A stretch of DNA of 64,000 nt from the NCBI RefSeq assembly GCF_019175385.1, contig NC_083345.1:113322480-113386479 (forward strand), read 5' to 3'. The position numbers and the translations under genes are program-made. Below are positions 23,090 through 33,047 of the stretch, piece by piece (positions within the stretch are counted from its first letter, which is position 1; every line of letters starts with the position of its first letter). The notes beneath the pieces were generated by a model that worked only from the letters and a program-made list of their open reading frames with translations, did not search any database and had not been told where the DNA came from. The DNA comes from Lycium barbarum (lineage: Eukaryota > Streptophyta > Magnoliopsida > Solanales > Solanaceae).

Positions 23090-23539
23090 TCACTTACAAA
23101 TAATGACCTTGAATTCGGAATTCCCCATCTCCTCAACTTGCATTTCCTTAATTTTTAGGACAGCACTTACAAACGAGTAGCGACATGATCTTACCTCAAT
23201 CACTTGCATTGTACACTTGCTTCCAAAACTTTCAGGGATTTCCTCTAGGTTCAAACAACTTTGCACCAGTACTTGCTGAAGACTTTGATAAGAGTCATCA
23301 GAGGCAGTCCATTCTAAGAATCCTAGATTCTTTAATTTCAAAACTCTAAGGTTAGGAAACTCCCCGTCCTTAACATCCCATCGCCTGCCTATGAAGGCAT
23401 AACCTTCTAGTTTTAGAACTTCAAGGTTGGATAATCGGCTAATGTTTGAAATCTTACTCCAAGGGAGTTCAAGACGCGCCAAAGTTAATTTCTTGAGGTT
23501 TGAGGGGTATGTAAAGTCTTCGAAACCATAGGGATCTAC

Positions 23540-24106
23540 TGTTAGGATTTTAATCCCAAATCCGACCTTTGTAAGCAGGTTCCCAGGAAAGATTGGAGGG
23601 TCACAGCTGGACCACTTAAATACCAACCTCCTTAGACAGAACCTACTTACGCCGTGATGTAAGCGAAGAATAAATAACACACACAGATTTATAGTGGTTC
23701 ACCCTCAATGTGAGAGCTACGTCCACGTTGCTGCTGCAGATCTTATTAAAGAAGAAATATTACAAGTGTTTACAACACTCAACCTCACAACCCAAATCCC
23801 AATTACACTCAAGCATTTTACCACAGGAAATTCTCTCAAAGACCTTCTCTTACTTAGGCTTTTCACTAAGAGTATTTCTCTTAGATTTTTTTCTCTCTTT
23901 GGGATGTGTTTAGCAAATGATCTTAATGTCTTACAAATGAACCATAAGCTACCTATTTATAGGAATGAATTTCCTATGATGAGGTAAGCGCTTATATCAC
24001 GACTATCATGAGGTAAGCGCTTACATCACGACTAAGATGAGGTAAGCGCTTACATCACGACTAAGATGAGGTAAGCGCTTACATCACGACTATGTGAGAC
24101 CCAACA
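23540..24106 (-). mobile_element. Solo LTR inserted in the NLR LRR exon
   Basis: On the minus strand it starts TGTTGGGTCTCACATAGTCG and ends AAAATCCTAACA (567 bp). It is flanked by the perfect 5-bp duplication GTAGA (plus-strand TCTAC at 23535-23539 and 24107-24111). The NLR frame reads through cleanly (AVVD|PYGF) once the insertion is removed. The size and the GGTGAACCACTATAAATC segment suit a Ty1/copia-type LTR, though the lineage is uncertain. Confidence 0.85.
23981..24096. repeat. Four tandem 29-bp repeats in the solo LTR
   Basis: Units GAGGTAAGCGCTTACATCAC start at 23981, 24010, 24039 and 24068. Each contains the 12-bp palindrome GTAAGCGCTTAC (one copy has a single change). On the LTR's own strand each unit reads CGTGATGTAAGCG, close to the TGACGTAAG as-1/TGA-factor site. 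They lie at the U3 start of the LTR, where copia enhancers usually sit. Confidence 0.8.
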
Positions 24107-24751
24107 TCTACCACTGCCGTAGAGACACCAATCTTGAGAGATTCGAGTTGTATGAGAGAGTCAAAAGAAGGAAAGAAATATCTTAGAGTTGTCCCTGAAC
24201 CAGATAATAAGCAATTGAGCTTTAGAAGATTGTGAAATCTTTTCATGAACCTCTGATAGTCCATCCCAGGAAAAATAACCAGATCAGAACAGGTTTGTAA
24301 GTTGTGAAGATCCTCTAATTCTCCACGAATGATATATAGAGGACTTATATGCAAAAGCCTCAAGCTTGTGATATCCCAAATGGTATTTGGAATATTGATA
24401 TGATTGTATTCTCCAGTCACTATAAACGTTTCTAACTCCTTCAGGTTGCATATTGAGCGTGGAATTTCAAGAAAATAAATCCTCAGTTGTAAGTACTTCA
24501 AATGAATCAGAAACTGTAATGCATCTACAAGTGTCTGATGCAGCCTTACAGAACCCAAATCTAATACTCTCAGATGTTCCCTGGATTTAGTCAAATCATA
24601 ATCAACAAATGGAGAATTTACATTGGGAAGGAATCGTAAGGTGTTGATATTTCGTCCAAAACAAAATCTATCTCCAAGAAGCACTTGACAAGGTGCTAAA
24701 ATATTCACACGTTTACATCGAGCCTCAGAAGCAAGTGATAATGTACCACCA

Positions 24752-24853
24752 CTGGTTCAAGAAGGAGAATAAATTTCAGAGCCATTATCATAGTGACAGC
24801 AATATATATATACATGTATAAACACACACACGGAATTGATTTTACTTACTCAT
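24752..24853 (-). other. Predicted intron of the NLR pseudogene
   Basis: On the minus strand GA|GTAAGT (donor near 24853) and TTGAACCAG (acceptor near 24752) bracket about 100 bp. Joining them keeps the frame between LLRIN and GGTLSLASEARCKRVNI. Confidence 0.6.
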
Positions 24854-25928
24854 TTATCCTCAGCAAAAAGTTGACATTTTTAGCTTTCACCAAGATAAAC
24901 TCGTGCATTAAATCATGAATATGGACGGCTTTGATCTCCCCTGAGAAATTTATTTTAGCAACCATCACTAGGTTGCTCCTAATTAAATCCATCAAGTAAT
25001 CCATTGCAACCATCTCTAAGCTCTTCGATCCGGCTTCAACAAAATTTTCGGCGATCCATAATCGTATCAGTTTTGAACAGGAACTTTCTGGTCCTCTAGA
25101 ACTGAAGCAAAATAGAGAAAGCATTTTTGCAAATGAATGGGCAGGTGTTGGTAACTCGATTCAATTATATCCATGCAACCTTGCATTTTTGACTTCAAAC
25201 TTTCAGCGACGTCTTGCCAGTAAATTACTTTCTTATGATCATGTTTTGCAAGAAGACCAGCTACCAATACAACTGCAAGGGGTAATCCTCCACACTTTCT
25301 TGCTATTTGCTTACCAATCTCCTCGATTTCTTGAGGACAATAGTTGTCTTCTTTGAATACCTTCTCCTTCATTAGCATCCAACTTTCTTCTTCAGTGAAC
25401 AAACGAAGGTGATGAGGAGTCGAAGAGATCATGGCATATGTGGCGATCGATTCAAGTCTCGTAGTCAAAATAATCCTACTTCCTTTATCATCATCTGGAA
25501 AAGGTTTCTTTATATCATCCCATGCCTCAGAACTCCACACGTCATCCACAACAATAAGGTACCTCTTTCCCTTCGAACTTTTGTAGAGCTTCTCAGCTAG
25601 TTCATCATTACTCATTTTTTTGGTCCTATCATCAAACTCACAAATATGACCCAATAATTTAAACAAGAGAGCTCTATTATCATAAGATTGGGAAGAACAA
25701 CACCACAAGTGAATATCAAAGCGATTGGAAATTGCTTCATGGTCATACAATTTCTTAGCCAAAGTTGTTTTTCCTAGTCCTGGCATTCCAAAAATTGAGA
25801 TCACATCTAATTCCCGAGGCCCTGTCACAAGTTGCTCTATCAGCATTTCAGTCCCCTCTCAAAGCCGACCATCGCTTCCTTTACTTTAATGAACTTGATG
25901 TTCTTTCTAATGGTGGAGGGAGTAATAC

Positions 25929-27018
25929 TTTTTTTTTTTTTTTTCAATCAGCAAACAAGAAAGGTGGAGGGTGGAATGATTGAAGAAAGACTCGTGGGCT
26001 CCAATTTGGCTCTTTAGTTTGGTAATGTCCATCAGGGAATCTTTTGCTTGGAAAGTAGAAGGATAAGGGCTGGGAAAATACCAATAGGGAAGTGAAAAAT
26101 ATAGCTTTCTTTTGTCCTGATACTCAAAAGCACATAAAGTCACCCAATACTCGGCAAAAATAAATAAAGTAAAAGATACCACTAATATTTAAACAACAGA
26201 GCGGCCAACTTCAATCAAGTGCAACATACTAGCAGCAGCAGTATAGATAAATAACGTTAAAAATATCCACTGAGATTTAAACAACAGAGTGACCAATGGT
26301 GGAGCTACAGTTCCACTTAAATGTTCGACAGCGTGCAAGTTGCAACATATAGCAGCAACACCAAATAAATCTTGCATCATCACAATTCACAGCCACCATA
26401 AACCACAACCAGCAATCAACAGTATCTCCTATAAAATGGATATCCATATTATCCATAACTTTTGTCTGCTTGTTGTTTTCCATGAGTTGTTGTTTTCTCG
26501 GAGTCCAAACTTATTTTGGCTTTTACCTTGTGTTCTCACTTGACTATTCCTGAAACCAGGATCCATTGGTTAACCCATTTTTTATCCATGTTAAATATGG
26601 GCAGTTCGGATATTTTATCCGTTTTTGTTTAACTCATTTTTGACATGCCCATATCCGATCTGACCCGCTCTGCCGCTCCTAAATATTAACATCATTTCCA
26701 TTAACGGGTAAACCTTGAAAGTTGAACTTCAGAAAAAGAAAAAGAAAAAAAAAAGATATCACTATATCCAACAGTTGAACTTAAACCCCCTTTTTAACCA
26801 ACAAAGGAAGAAACAAGCCCATCTAACTGATTACAAAGTAATTAAACAATTGGATAATGAGCCTTTTTCTGATTATTGAACGGCCTGTCAAATAAATTTC
26901 AATTGAAGAAAGCAAATACTGAACCTCCGAATGTATGAATGGCATGGCAATTCATTCCTCTCTGTCATCAAAGGTCTCCGGGTTAGAGCACTCCGAATGG
27001 AGATCTAATCACCGAGGT
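25929..27018. other. Region upstream of the NLR relic, no gene
   Basis: It has a T16 run at 25929-25944. An AACCAAATTGGAGC-like segment (about 26000, minus strand) is also found upstream of the second NLR relic. Two imperfect copies of a TTTAAACAACAGAGYG-containing segment lie near 26190 and 26277. No R1-type N-terminal domain can be recognised. Confidence 0.45.
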
Positions 27019-27195
27019 CAGGGGCGGAGCTAGGTTGGACCGAGGCCCTTCGGTGAAAAATTACACTGTATATACAAGGCTAAAATTATTTTTTATGTAT
27101 ATATATATAGTAGATATTGAATCTCTTAGCTTCTTCGTGTGTTTACTTTTTTATATTTTTGAATCCCCATAGCAAAAATCCTGGCTCCGCCAGTG
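27019..27195. mobile_element. hAT-type MITE, 177 bp
   Basis: The ends are CAGGGGCGGAGCTAGG and the inverse CCTGGCTCCGCCAGTG. The flanking 8-mers ACCGAGGT and ACAGAGGT match at 7 of 8 positions. Confidence 0.8.
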
Positions 27196-27514
27196 ACAGA
27201 GGTCATGCATCAAGTTGCTCCCAGACTTGCAAGATCATTATTGGAAACTCTCAGACTTGGTACTGCGGAGCCGCATCCCTACTAGCTTACTAGTCTGTAC
27301 ATAAGATAAATGGTAAGTAAGAAGTTCGGTGACATCAATCTAACATAACTTTGAGAGTGCTAGCAAACAATCAGAATTTTATTAATAGATATGTCAATAA
27401 AATGCTATAGCCAGAAGTTTAACGAAAAGTGAAAAAAAGAACCTAGCTGAAGCTAAGATAATACCGTAATTACCTAACTCCCTCTATAGGCTCCTTGGCC
27501 CCCCAAAACGATAA

Positions 27515-28000
27515 TGTGACGTCCTTGATAGAGGGCAGGTCAAGATGAAAGACTTGCAGACTTCTAACATGGCAAACTTACAAAGAAAGGGTGCATATTA
27601 CAAATTAAGCAAATTCCACACCGTAAAAGGATGGAAAAGTGAAGCGCTATACAAGACAGAGCACAAATTCACATAGTACATGTTTTTCGGCTCAATGATG
27701 ATGTAGTTCAAAGCAACAAATCTGTAAGGTCTGTTAGGCCAAAATTGAGTCGGACTCTCGCAGTACGATGGTGGGGTAAACCTATTGAACACTCTAAGTC
27801 CCTATGAGGGGGTGTATGCGACGCCCCTGATGAAGGGCGAGCTGATGAGGGTTGGTCAATGTGAAGGACCGACACGCTTCTAGGCAAGTAAGTTTTCAAA
27901 GAAGGGTGCACATGGCACCTTACGCAAATCACACATTGGAAAAGGAGGCAAAAGTGATGTGCGATATAAGATAGAGCACAAGTTCACATGGTAATAATTT
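27515..28000. repeat. Diverged direct repeat, two copies
   Basis: About 27515-27690 and 27810-27990 share GACGYCCYTGAT, CTTCTA, CAAAGAAGGGTGCA, GCAAAT, GGAAAAG and AGAGCACAAGTTCACAT in the same order. Identity looks to be about 70-75%. There are no coding frames; the element type is unknown. Confidence 0.5.
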
Positions 28001-28075
28001 TTCTGGCTTTATATTAAAACTTACCTTTTATACCTAATTTTTAGACATTCCTTGATAATTGATATACTAGGCCCA

Positions 28076-28270
28076 GGGGCGGATCTACTTGGGGGCCAGG
28101 ATGTTCACCCGAACACCCTCGACAAAAGATTACAGTGTATATATAGGATAAATTTTCTGTGTTTATGTGCATATATTAACTTTTGAATAACCTTGGCAAA
28201 AAATTACAGTGTATATTTAGCTTCTTCTTTTTTCCGAACACCCTGAATGAAAATCCTGGATCCGCCACTG
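28076..28270. mobile_element. hAT-type MITE, 195 bp
   Basis: The ends are CAGGGGCGGATCTAC and the inverse ...CTGGATCCGCCACTG. CTAGGCC flanks both sides (7 of 8 bp of an expected 8-bp duplication). Confidence 0.8.
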
Positions 28271-28731
28271 CTAGGCCACAATGTAATATGCAAAATTCTA
28301 CTTCATTCACCTAGTAATAATAAAGAGGACGACCTTCTGATACAAAGTTGAAACACATCTCCACTGACAATCAATCCTTAATAACAGAAACTATCTTCAT
28401 TTAATTATCTAATTTCTGCAAGGGAGCATCATAATAACTATCCATATTAGGAATCCCAAATACAAAATAAGGTGTTGATCAAATTCAAAATTACCATCAA
28501 GGGAATCATGTAAAGATAATAAGAATGCAAAAATCAGCATACCTTGAAAGCTTCTCTGCACCTTTAGCAGTACTGGAACACATTATCCTGTTGATAGTTG
28601 CCGCAGAGAATTAATGAACACTTAAACCCCATGTATGCCTATAGACTTAAACACGTAGAAAAAGTAATATATGTACCCAAATACATCCTATATATCACAA
28701 AATTGATAATTAAGTCATAGTCAAATACTTA
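28271..28731. other. Unassigned region
   Basis: AT-rich, with no gene or repeat supported. Confidence 0.4.
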
Positions 28732-29472
28732 GGGTATGTTTAGTATGTTCCACGGAACATGTTTCATGTAAAAAAAGATTTTTGTACTTGTTGTCTTGTG
28801 TTTGGTAAGTAAGAAAACAAAAATTGTCCTAAAATATTTGTGCATAATTTAGGTAAACACTAGTATGGAGGTGGGGCGGGGTGGTGGCTATGAGGGGGGA
28901 GGTGGGGGTGGCAGTGGGGTGTGTTGGGGTGCGGGAAAGAGATATTAGTTAATTATAATTTGTTTGGCCAAGCTTCTAAAATCAGCTTATTTTGAGAAGT
29001 AATTTTTTTAAAAAATATTTTTTCAAAAAGTACTATTTGTGAGAAGCTGTTTGTGTTTGACCAATTAATTTAAAAACACTTTTGAGCAGCAATTAGCGTT
29101 TGACCAAGCTTTAAAAAGTGCTTTTAAGTGTATTTTCTCAAAAGTGTTTTTCAAAAAAGTGAATCTAAGGGAAAAACTACTTTTTTTAGCTTTTGAAAAA
29201 CGTTTCTGAGTACTTATTTTCTTTCAAAAGCTTGGCCAAATACCTCACTTTTTCAAAATAAGTAATTTTGAAGAAAAATAAGTTTGGTCAAATAGGCTAT
29301 TAGTATGGAATGCTACTTATGAAACTTTTTTCCACTAAGGAAGTTATTTTTCTCATTTCTAAAAATTTGTTTGCATATAGAAAATGTTTTCTAAAACTTT
29401 TGACCAGCCAAATATGAAAAAATTGAAAAACATTTTCCAGAAAATAGCTTTTCCTCCGTACAAAACACACCC
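28732..29472. mobile_element. PIF/Harbinger-like MITE carrying a nested MITE
   Basis: The ends are GGGTATGTTTAGTATG and the inverse of CGTACAAAACACACCC, with a TTA duplication on both sides (28729-28731, 29473-29475). The 3-bp TTA target site is typical of PIF/Harbinger. The interior has a G-rich low-complexity stretch at 28865-28935. Confidence 0.7.
28950..29297. mobile_element. MITE nested in the Harbinger-like element
   Basis: A 348-bp AT-rich insertion with loosely inverted ends (TTTGGCCAAGCTT near the left, AAGTTTGGTCAAAT at the right). It is flanked by TATTAGT on both sides (28943-28949, 29298-29304), a 7-bp duplication or an 8-bp one with a mismatch. Confidence 0.6.
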
Positions 29473-29475
29473 TTA

Positions 29476-31180
29476 AAAGAAAATTCAAAAATAAAATATT
29501 CGGAATGCTGGAAAATGTAGGAGTTAATCATAACTTTGCCTTAAAACATTAATTTTGACTAGATGATGGCAACAAATATGAGAGTCAATTCAGTTCCCAG
29601 AACAAATGACAAGTGGGAGTCTTTAGAATCTTTTCAAGGAGTGGAAGAACTGATTGCTGTTCAAGAAGTTCCATAATCACATTCATCTCTACCCCATCGA
29701 AATGCTCTATATAATTCTCTAATATTGCAAGTTATTTTTCTTGTATTTATACCAAAGAACCAATTAAGAGTTCAAAAACATTAGCTTTTGGAAGGGGCAA
29801 GCTAGAGAGAAAGCTACGTGTTCAACAAAACCTTGTACCTTTGGTCATAACTTTGTGTTTGTGCTAAAACAATCACCTACATGTATAAATAATATATCCA
29901 AAACTCAATAAGCTCTTTTTTAGAGTTCAAAACTCATAAACTCTAGCTCTGTCTGTGGGCCTTTTGCAGTAACACATTGAAATTAAGAAATTCTCAGATG
30001 GCAGGGTAAAGTACTACTGACAAAGTGGGTGCTGCTTGATGCCGCCACGTTTTGTTGATCCCAACCCAACCAAGTAATTGAGAAGATGAAACAGCTGCAA
30101 CAACGCCATAAAATCAATCTCGACGAGTCAGTGTCGTAGCCAAGAATTTGGTTAAGGGTGTTCAAAGTTTAAAGAAGCAAATAGAAAAAACTTTCATGAT
30201 GAATATAGAAGGCAAAGAATCAGAGATATATTGTAGCGAGGGAGATGATGGGAGTATCTAAGTTTTGTCATATGGCCTGATAAATAGTATGATAAAAGAA
30301 TGGCCAAAAATAGTATCCCCTGCATTACCCTACCTCCACGCCTAGTTGAAAATTAAATTTTGCAGATACCTATTGATTTTCATTTCTTGTTTCTTGTATA
30401 ATTTATGGTCAACGAGACAGTTGGCATTGCTTCTCCATCAAATCTTTAGTAGTGGTTTGATTGGTGGAATAAGGGATAACAATTAAAATGCAAGATTATT
30501 TATCCCGTGTTTGGTTATAGGTATTAATTAATTCTGTGTGATTAGCTATCCCATAGAGAGGGTGGGTATCTCGAGTCTCGACCTATCCCAACCCATGGAA
30601 TGTCTTTGTCTAGACCATCCCGGTAACCAAATAACCCCTTAGAAATACAGTCAAACCTTGTATAATAGCCTTGTTTGTTTAGATATTATTATAACTTTTA
30701 TTTGTAGCAATTAGTTGTTATACACCTGCATTTAACATCTAAATCTTATTTGATTATTATATACAAAAATTAAGGATGTAAGTATTTGATTTTAAAATAC
30801 ATGAAATATATTTGAAATTGAGTCATATTCATGGGGTGTGTAATGTAATTAACCCTTTAAATTATCAATCTAGTCGAGAAGATTTGAGATAAGAAATTTT
30901 TTAAGTACCATAAATCAAATCCAGAATTTAAAGGAAACTTGTTTCTGGACGTTCAAGGAATCAAAAAGAGGAGAGACTGGTAGAGCTCATCTTTTCTAAA
31001 GCATTTTGCCACATACGTGGGTTCGGTCCTCCACCCTACAATATGGGGTAAAAAAGCCAAAATAAGTGATTTTAGCCCTTATAAAAAGAAAACTGATTCT
31101 TGAACCCCTTTCACGCTCATGTCACGTCGAGGTACTGCAGAAAAAAAAACCAGCAAAATCCGATCCAATTTATCGTAATC
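29476..31180. other. Unassigned region with MITE-like fragments
   Basis: No gene was found. 30455-30640 has TTTATCCCGTGTTTGG and a partly inverse CCCGGTAACCAAATAACCC, suggesting a decayed MITE. 30650-30760 resembles a CAGTCAAACCTTGTATAATAG-type MITE end. Confidence 0.4.
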
Positions 31181-31189
31181 GATGAGTAC

Positions 31190-31640
31190 ATGTTGATGAT
31201 ATTACACCGCGCCTATATGGTCGGGCAGACACCGCTAAGGCGGGAAGCGTATATACCATGTCTAGATAGCATGGGCAGACACCACTAGTAGGCGGCATGA
31301 GATGGTATCCCGGCCGCAGGAGGCCTGGACACTGGCTAATGATTATCACACTGTACCTATATGGTCGGGCAATTTATACATTTATGCCTACATGATATGA
31401 TGATGAATACACAATATATATACCCACATATATGATATATAACCGGATCTTATTTGTGCAGTGCCGGGACACATATTCTCTTCGGAACGATTCCAATTAT
31501 TTTTTGAATTGTATTCTTTTTATTCAAGAAGTTTGACCCCCCTCTAATTTTTTTGTTTTCTTTATTTGATTTGCATTTTCTTTGGGGGACTTAGATTCAA
31601 ATTTAATGTGTCTCACAACCGAGAAATATTAGGGGGGTCA
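31190..31640 (+). repeat. Tekay-type LTR remnant
   Basis: ACACCGCGCCTATATGGTCG, CACCGCTAAGGCGGG, ACCACTAGTAGGCGGCATGA and GTGCAGTGCCGGGAC occur in the same order as in the LTRs of the chromovirus at 40617 (compare 42345-42510). No ends or coding region were found. Confidence 0.6.
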
Positions 31641-31981
31641 TTTTGGTTTTGGGTCTGCGACGAATAGGTTCAAGAGATGAGAGAATTAAATTGGAAGGAA
31701 ATAATTGAAGTAGTTGTTTGAAATTTGATCTTGTCTAGTTGATTCTAGCTAGTTGATGATCTGGTACCACACTGTCTACAATAGAATTTCAAAAGTTACA
31801 AGCAAGTTGCAAATGACTTGGTCTAGTTATCAACTTGTTCACACTCTTTTCCCACTTCTTACTAGCATCTATTAGAAGTCTCTTCTCTTTGCGTTCTTTC
31901 TAGTTTCCAAGCAAATTAAAGAACCAAATTGGAGCTCATTGTTTACTGTTCATCCATTCTTCCATTGTTTCTCCCTCTATC

Positions 31982-32690
31982 CTTAGAAAGAACATCGAGG
32001 CATTAGAGGAAGGATGATCGGTTATGAAGAAGAGACTGAAATGTTTATATATAGAGCAACTTGTAAACGGACCTCGACAATCACTATAAAAAAAATTGAA
32101 ATTAACTACTAACTTCGTTGCTAAATTACTCGTAGCTAACATAATCTTTTTATAGCAATGGATTTTGTTGTTTAGCTACATAATTTGTTCGTTGCTAATT
32201 CCTGTTTTTTAAGTAGGGAATTAGATGTCATCTCAATTGTTGGACTGTCAGGACAAGGAAAAACAACTTTTGCTAAGAGATTGTATGATCACGAAACTCT
32301 TCTTAATCGCTTTGATATTCACATTTAGTGTTGTTCTTCCTAATTTATGATAAGAGAGCCCTCTTGTTTCAACCATTGGCAGATTATCGAACCTTGAACT
32401 TTTAGAGCGAAATGCTTTCATAGGGGGGAAATGGGACGTTAAGGACAGGAAACCAAATTGGAGCTCATTTGTTGGACCTTTTGATTTTGTTTAATTTATT
32501 GATGCTGTCTTTATCTTTCTCCTGGACTGGTAAAATACTAACATTCATGCTATTTTCTCTAATTACACGTTGTCAATAGCCAGATGTTTTGTCAAAGAAA
32601 GGGAGAGAAGAAGGGGAGATAGACCAGGTGCCGTTCAGCACTAGTAGTTCTAAAATGCAATTATTGATTATAATCTTAGTTAAGGTGCAG
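31982..32690 (+). pseudogene. Second R1-like NLR relic, internally deleted
   Basis: After a TATCCTTAG acceptor it reads as the exon start of the minus-strand NLR (AGAAAGAACATCGAG...GAGACTGAAATG), then GAGCAACTTGT. It is broken by a CACTA-like MITE (32082-32216) and continues with ELDVISIVGLSGQGKTTFAK (P-loop) and RLYDHETLLNRFDIHI before a TAG. About 32385 it jumps directly to LRR sequence (RLSNLELLERNAFIGGKWDV). From about 32455 it has 3'-flank sequence matching the arms of the inverted duplication (ATGCTGTCTTTATCTTTCTC). Most of the NB-ARC and LRR regions are deleted. It cannot encode a receptor. Confidence 0.8.
32082..32216. mobile_element. CACTA-like MITE in the second NLR relic
   Basis: It starts CACTATAAAAAAAATTG and ends TTTTTTAAGTAG, roughly an inverse. 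The interior is rich in TTGCTA/TAGC. It interrupts NLR sequence that is continuous in the paralogue (CCTCG|GAATTAGATG). No perfect 3-bp duplication was seen. Confidence 0.55.
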
Positions 32691-32754
32691 TTGATATTTG
32701 AAAAGTTTAAAGCCACTTTAAAATTTGCGTGGGCCAAGTAAATATTTAATAAAA

Positions 32755-33047
32755 GGCATAATACATAAACAAGCCTTCAAATTTGGCCTCAGCTGGCAAG
32801 TGTACCCTCCAACTTTGAGTGTGCACAAGTAGGCACCTCAACTTGTATAAAGTTGAACGCGTAAACACAAATGCTGATATGGCAGTGACGTAGCACATGA
32901 ATTTTGGAGTGTCTAGATGATCATTTTGTAAGTTGGAGTGTTCAACTGACAAAGTGAAGACAAGTTGAGGTGCCTACCTGTGCACACCCAAAGTTGGAGG
33001 GCATACTTTCCAGCTGAGATCAAGTTTAAGAGTCTGTTTATGTATTA
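32755..33047. mobile_element. MULE-like MITE, copy 1
   Basis: It has long inverted arms: GGCATAATACATAAACAAGC and later CAGCTGGCAAG...CTCCAACTTTG at the left, with their inverse at the right. It is about 80% like the copy at 34062. Its right end abuts the probable Helitron start. Confidence 0.7.

Larger units (their letters stand above)
23090..25906 (-). pseudogene. R1-like NB-ARC/LRR disease-resistance pseudogene
   Basis: The minus strand carries, in order: an exon start after a CACCATTAG acceptor (25906); the P-loop GMPGLGKTT; kinase-2 YLIVVDDVW; RNBS-B GSRIILTTR; GLPL CGGLPLAVV; CFLYFASV; an MHD-like HIHDLMHEF; then an intron; then LRRs ending at 23090-23092. Motif wording fits the solanaceous R1 late-blight group. 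Such proteins are cytoplasmic ATP-binding immune receptors. Lesions: the N-terminal coiled-coil/R1 domain is missing; a 1-nt deletion near 25858 precedes the P-loop; a 1-nt deletion in a homopolymer at 25071-25074 breaks the frame after the NB-ARC; and a solo LTR (23540-24106) splits the LRR exon. Both 1-nt lesions could be assembly errors, but the solo LTR could not. Confidence 0.9.

Noticed and set aside
23981..24096. CRISPR-like array of four 29-bp palindromic repeats
   Set aside because: Repeats are directly adjacent with no spacers and lie inside an LTR of a plant genome.
25409..26543. Several short plus-strand ORFs
   Set aside because: They are antisense to the NB-ARC exon or cross a T16 run, with no domain.
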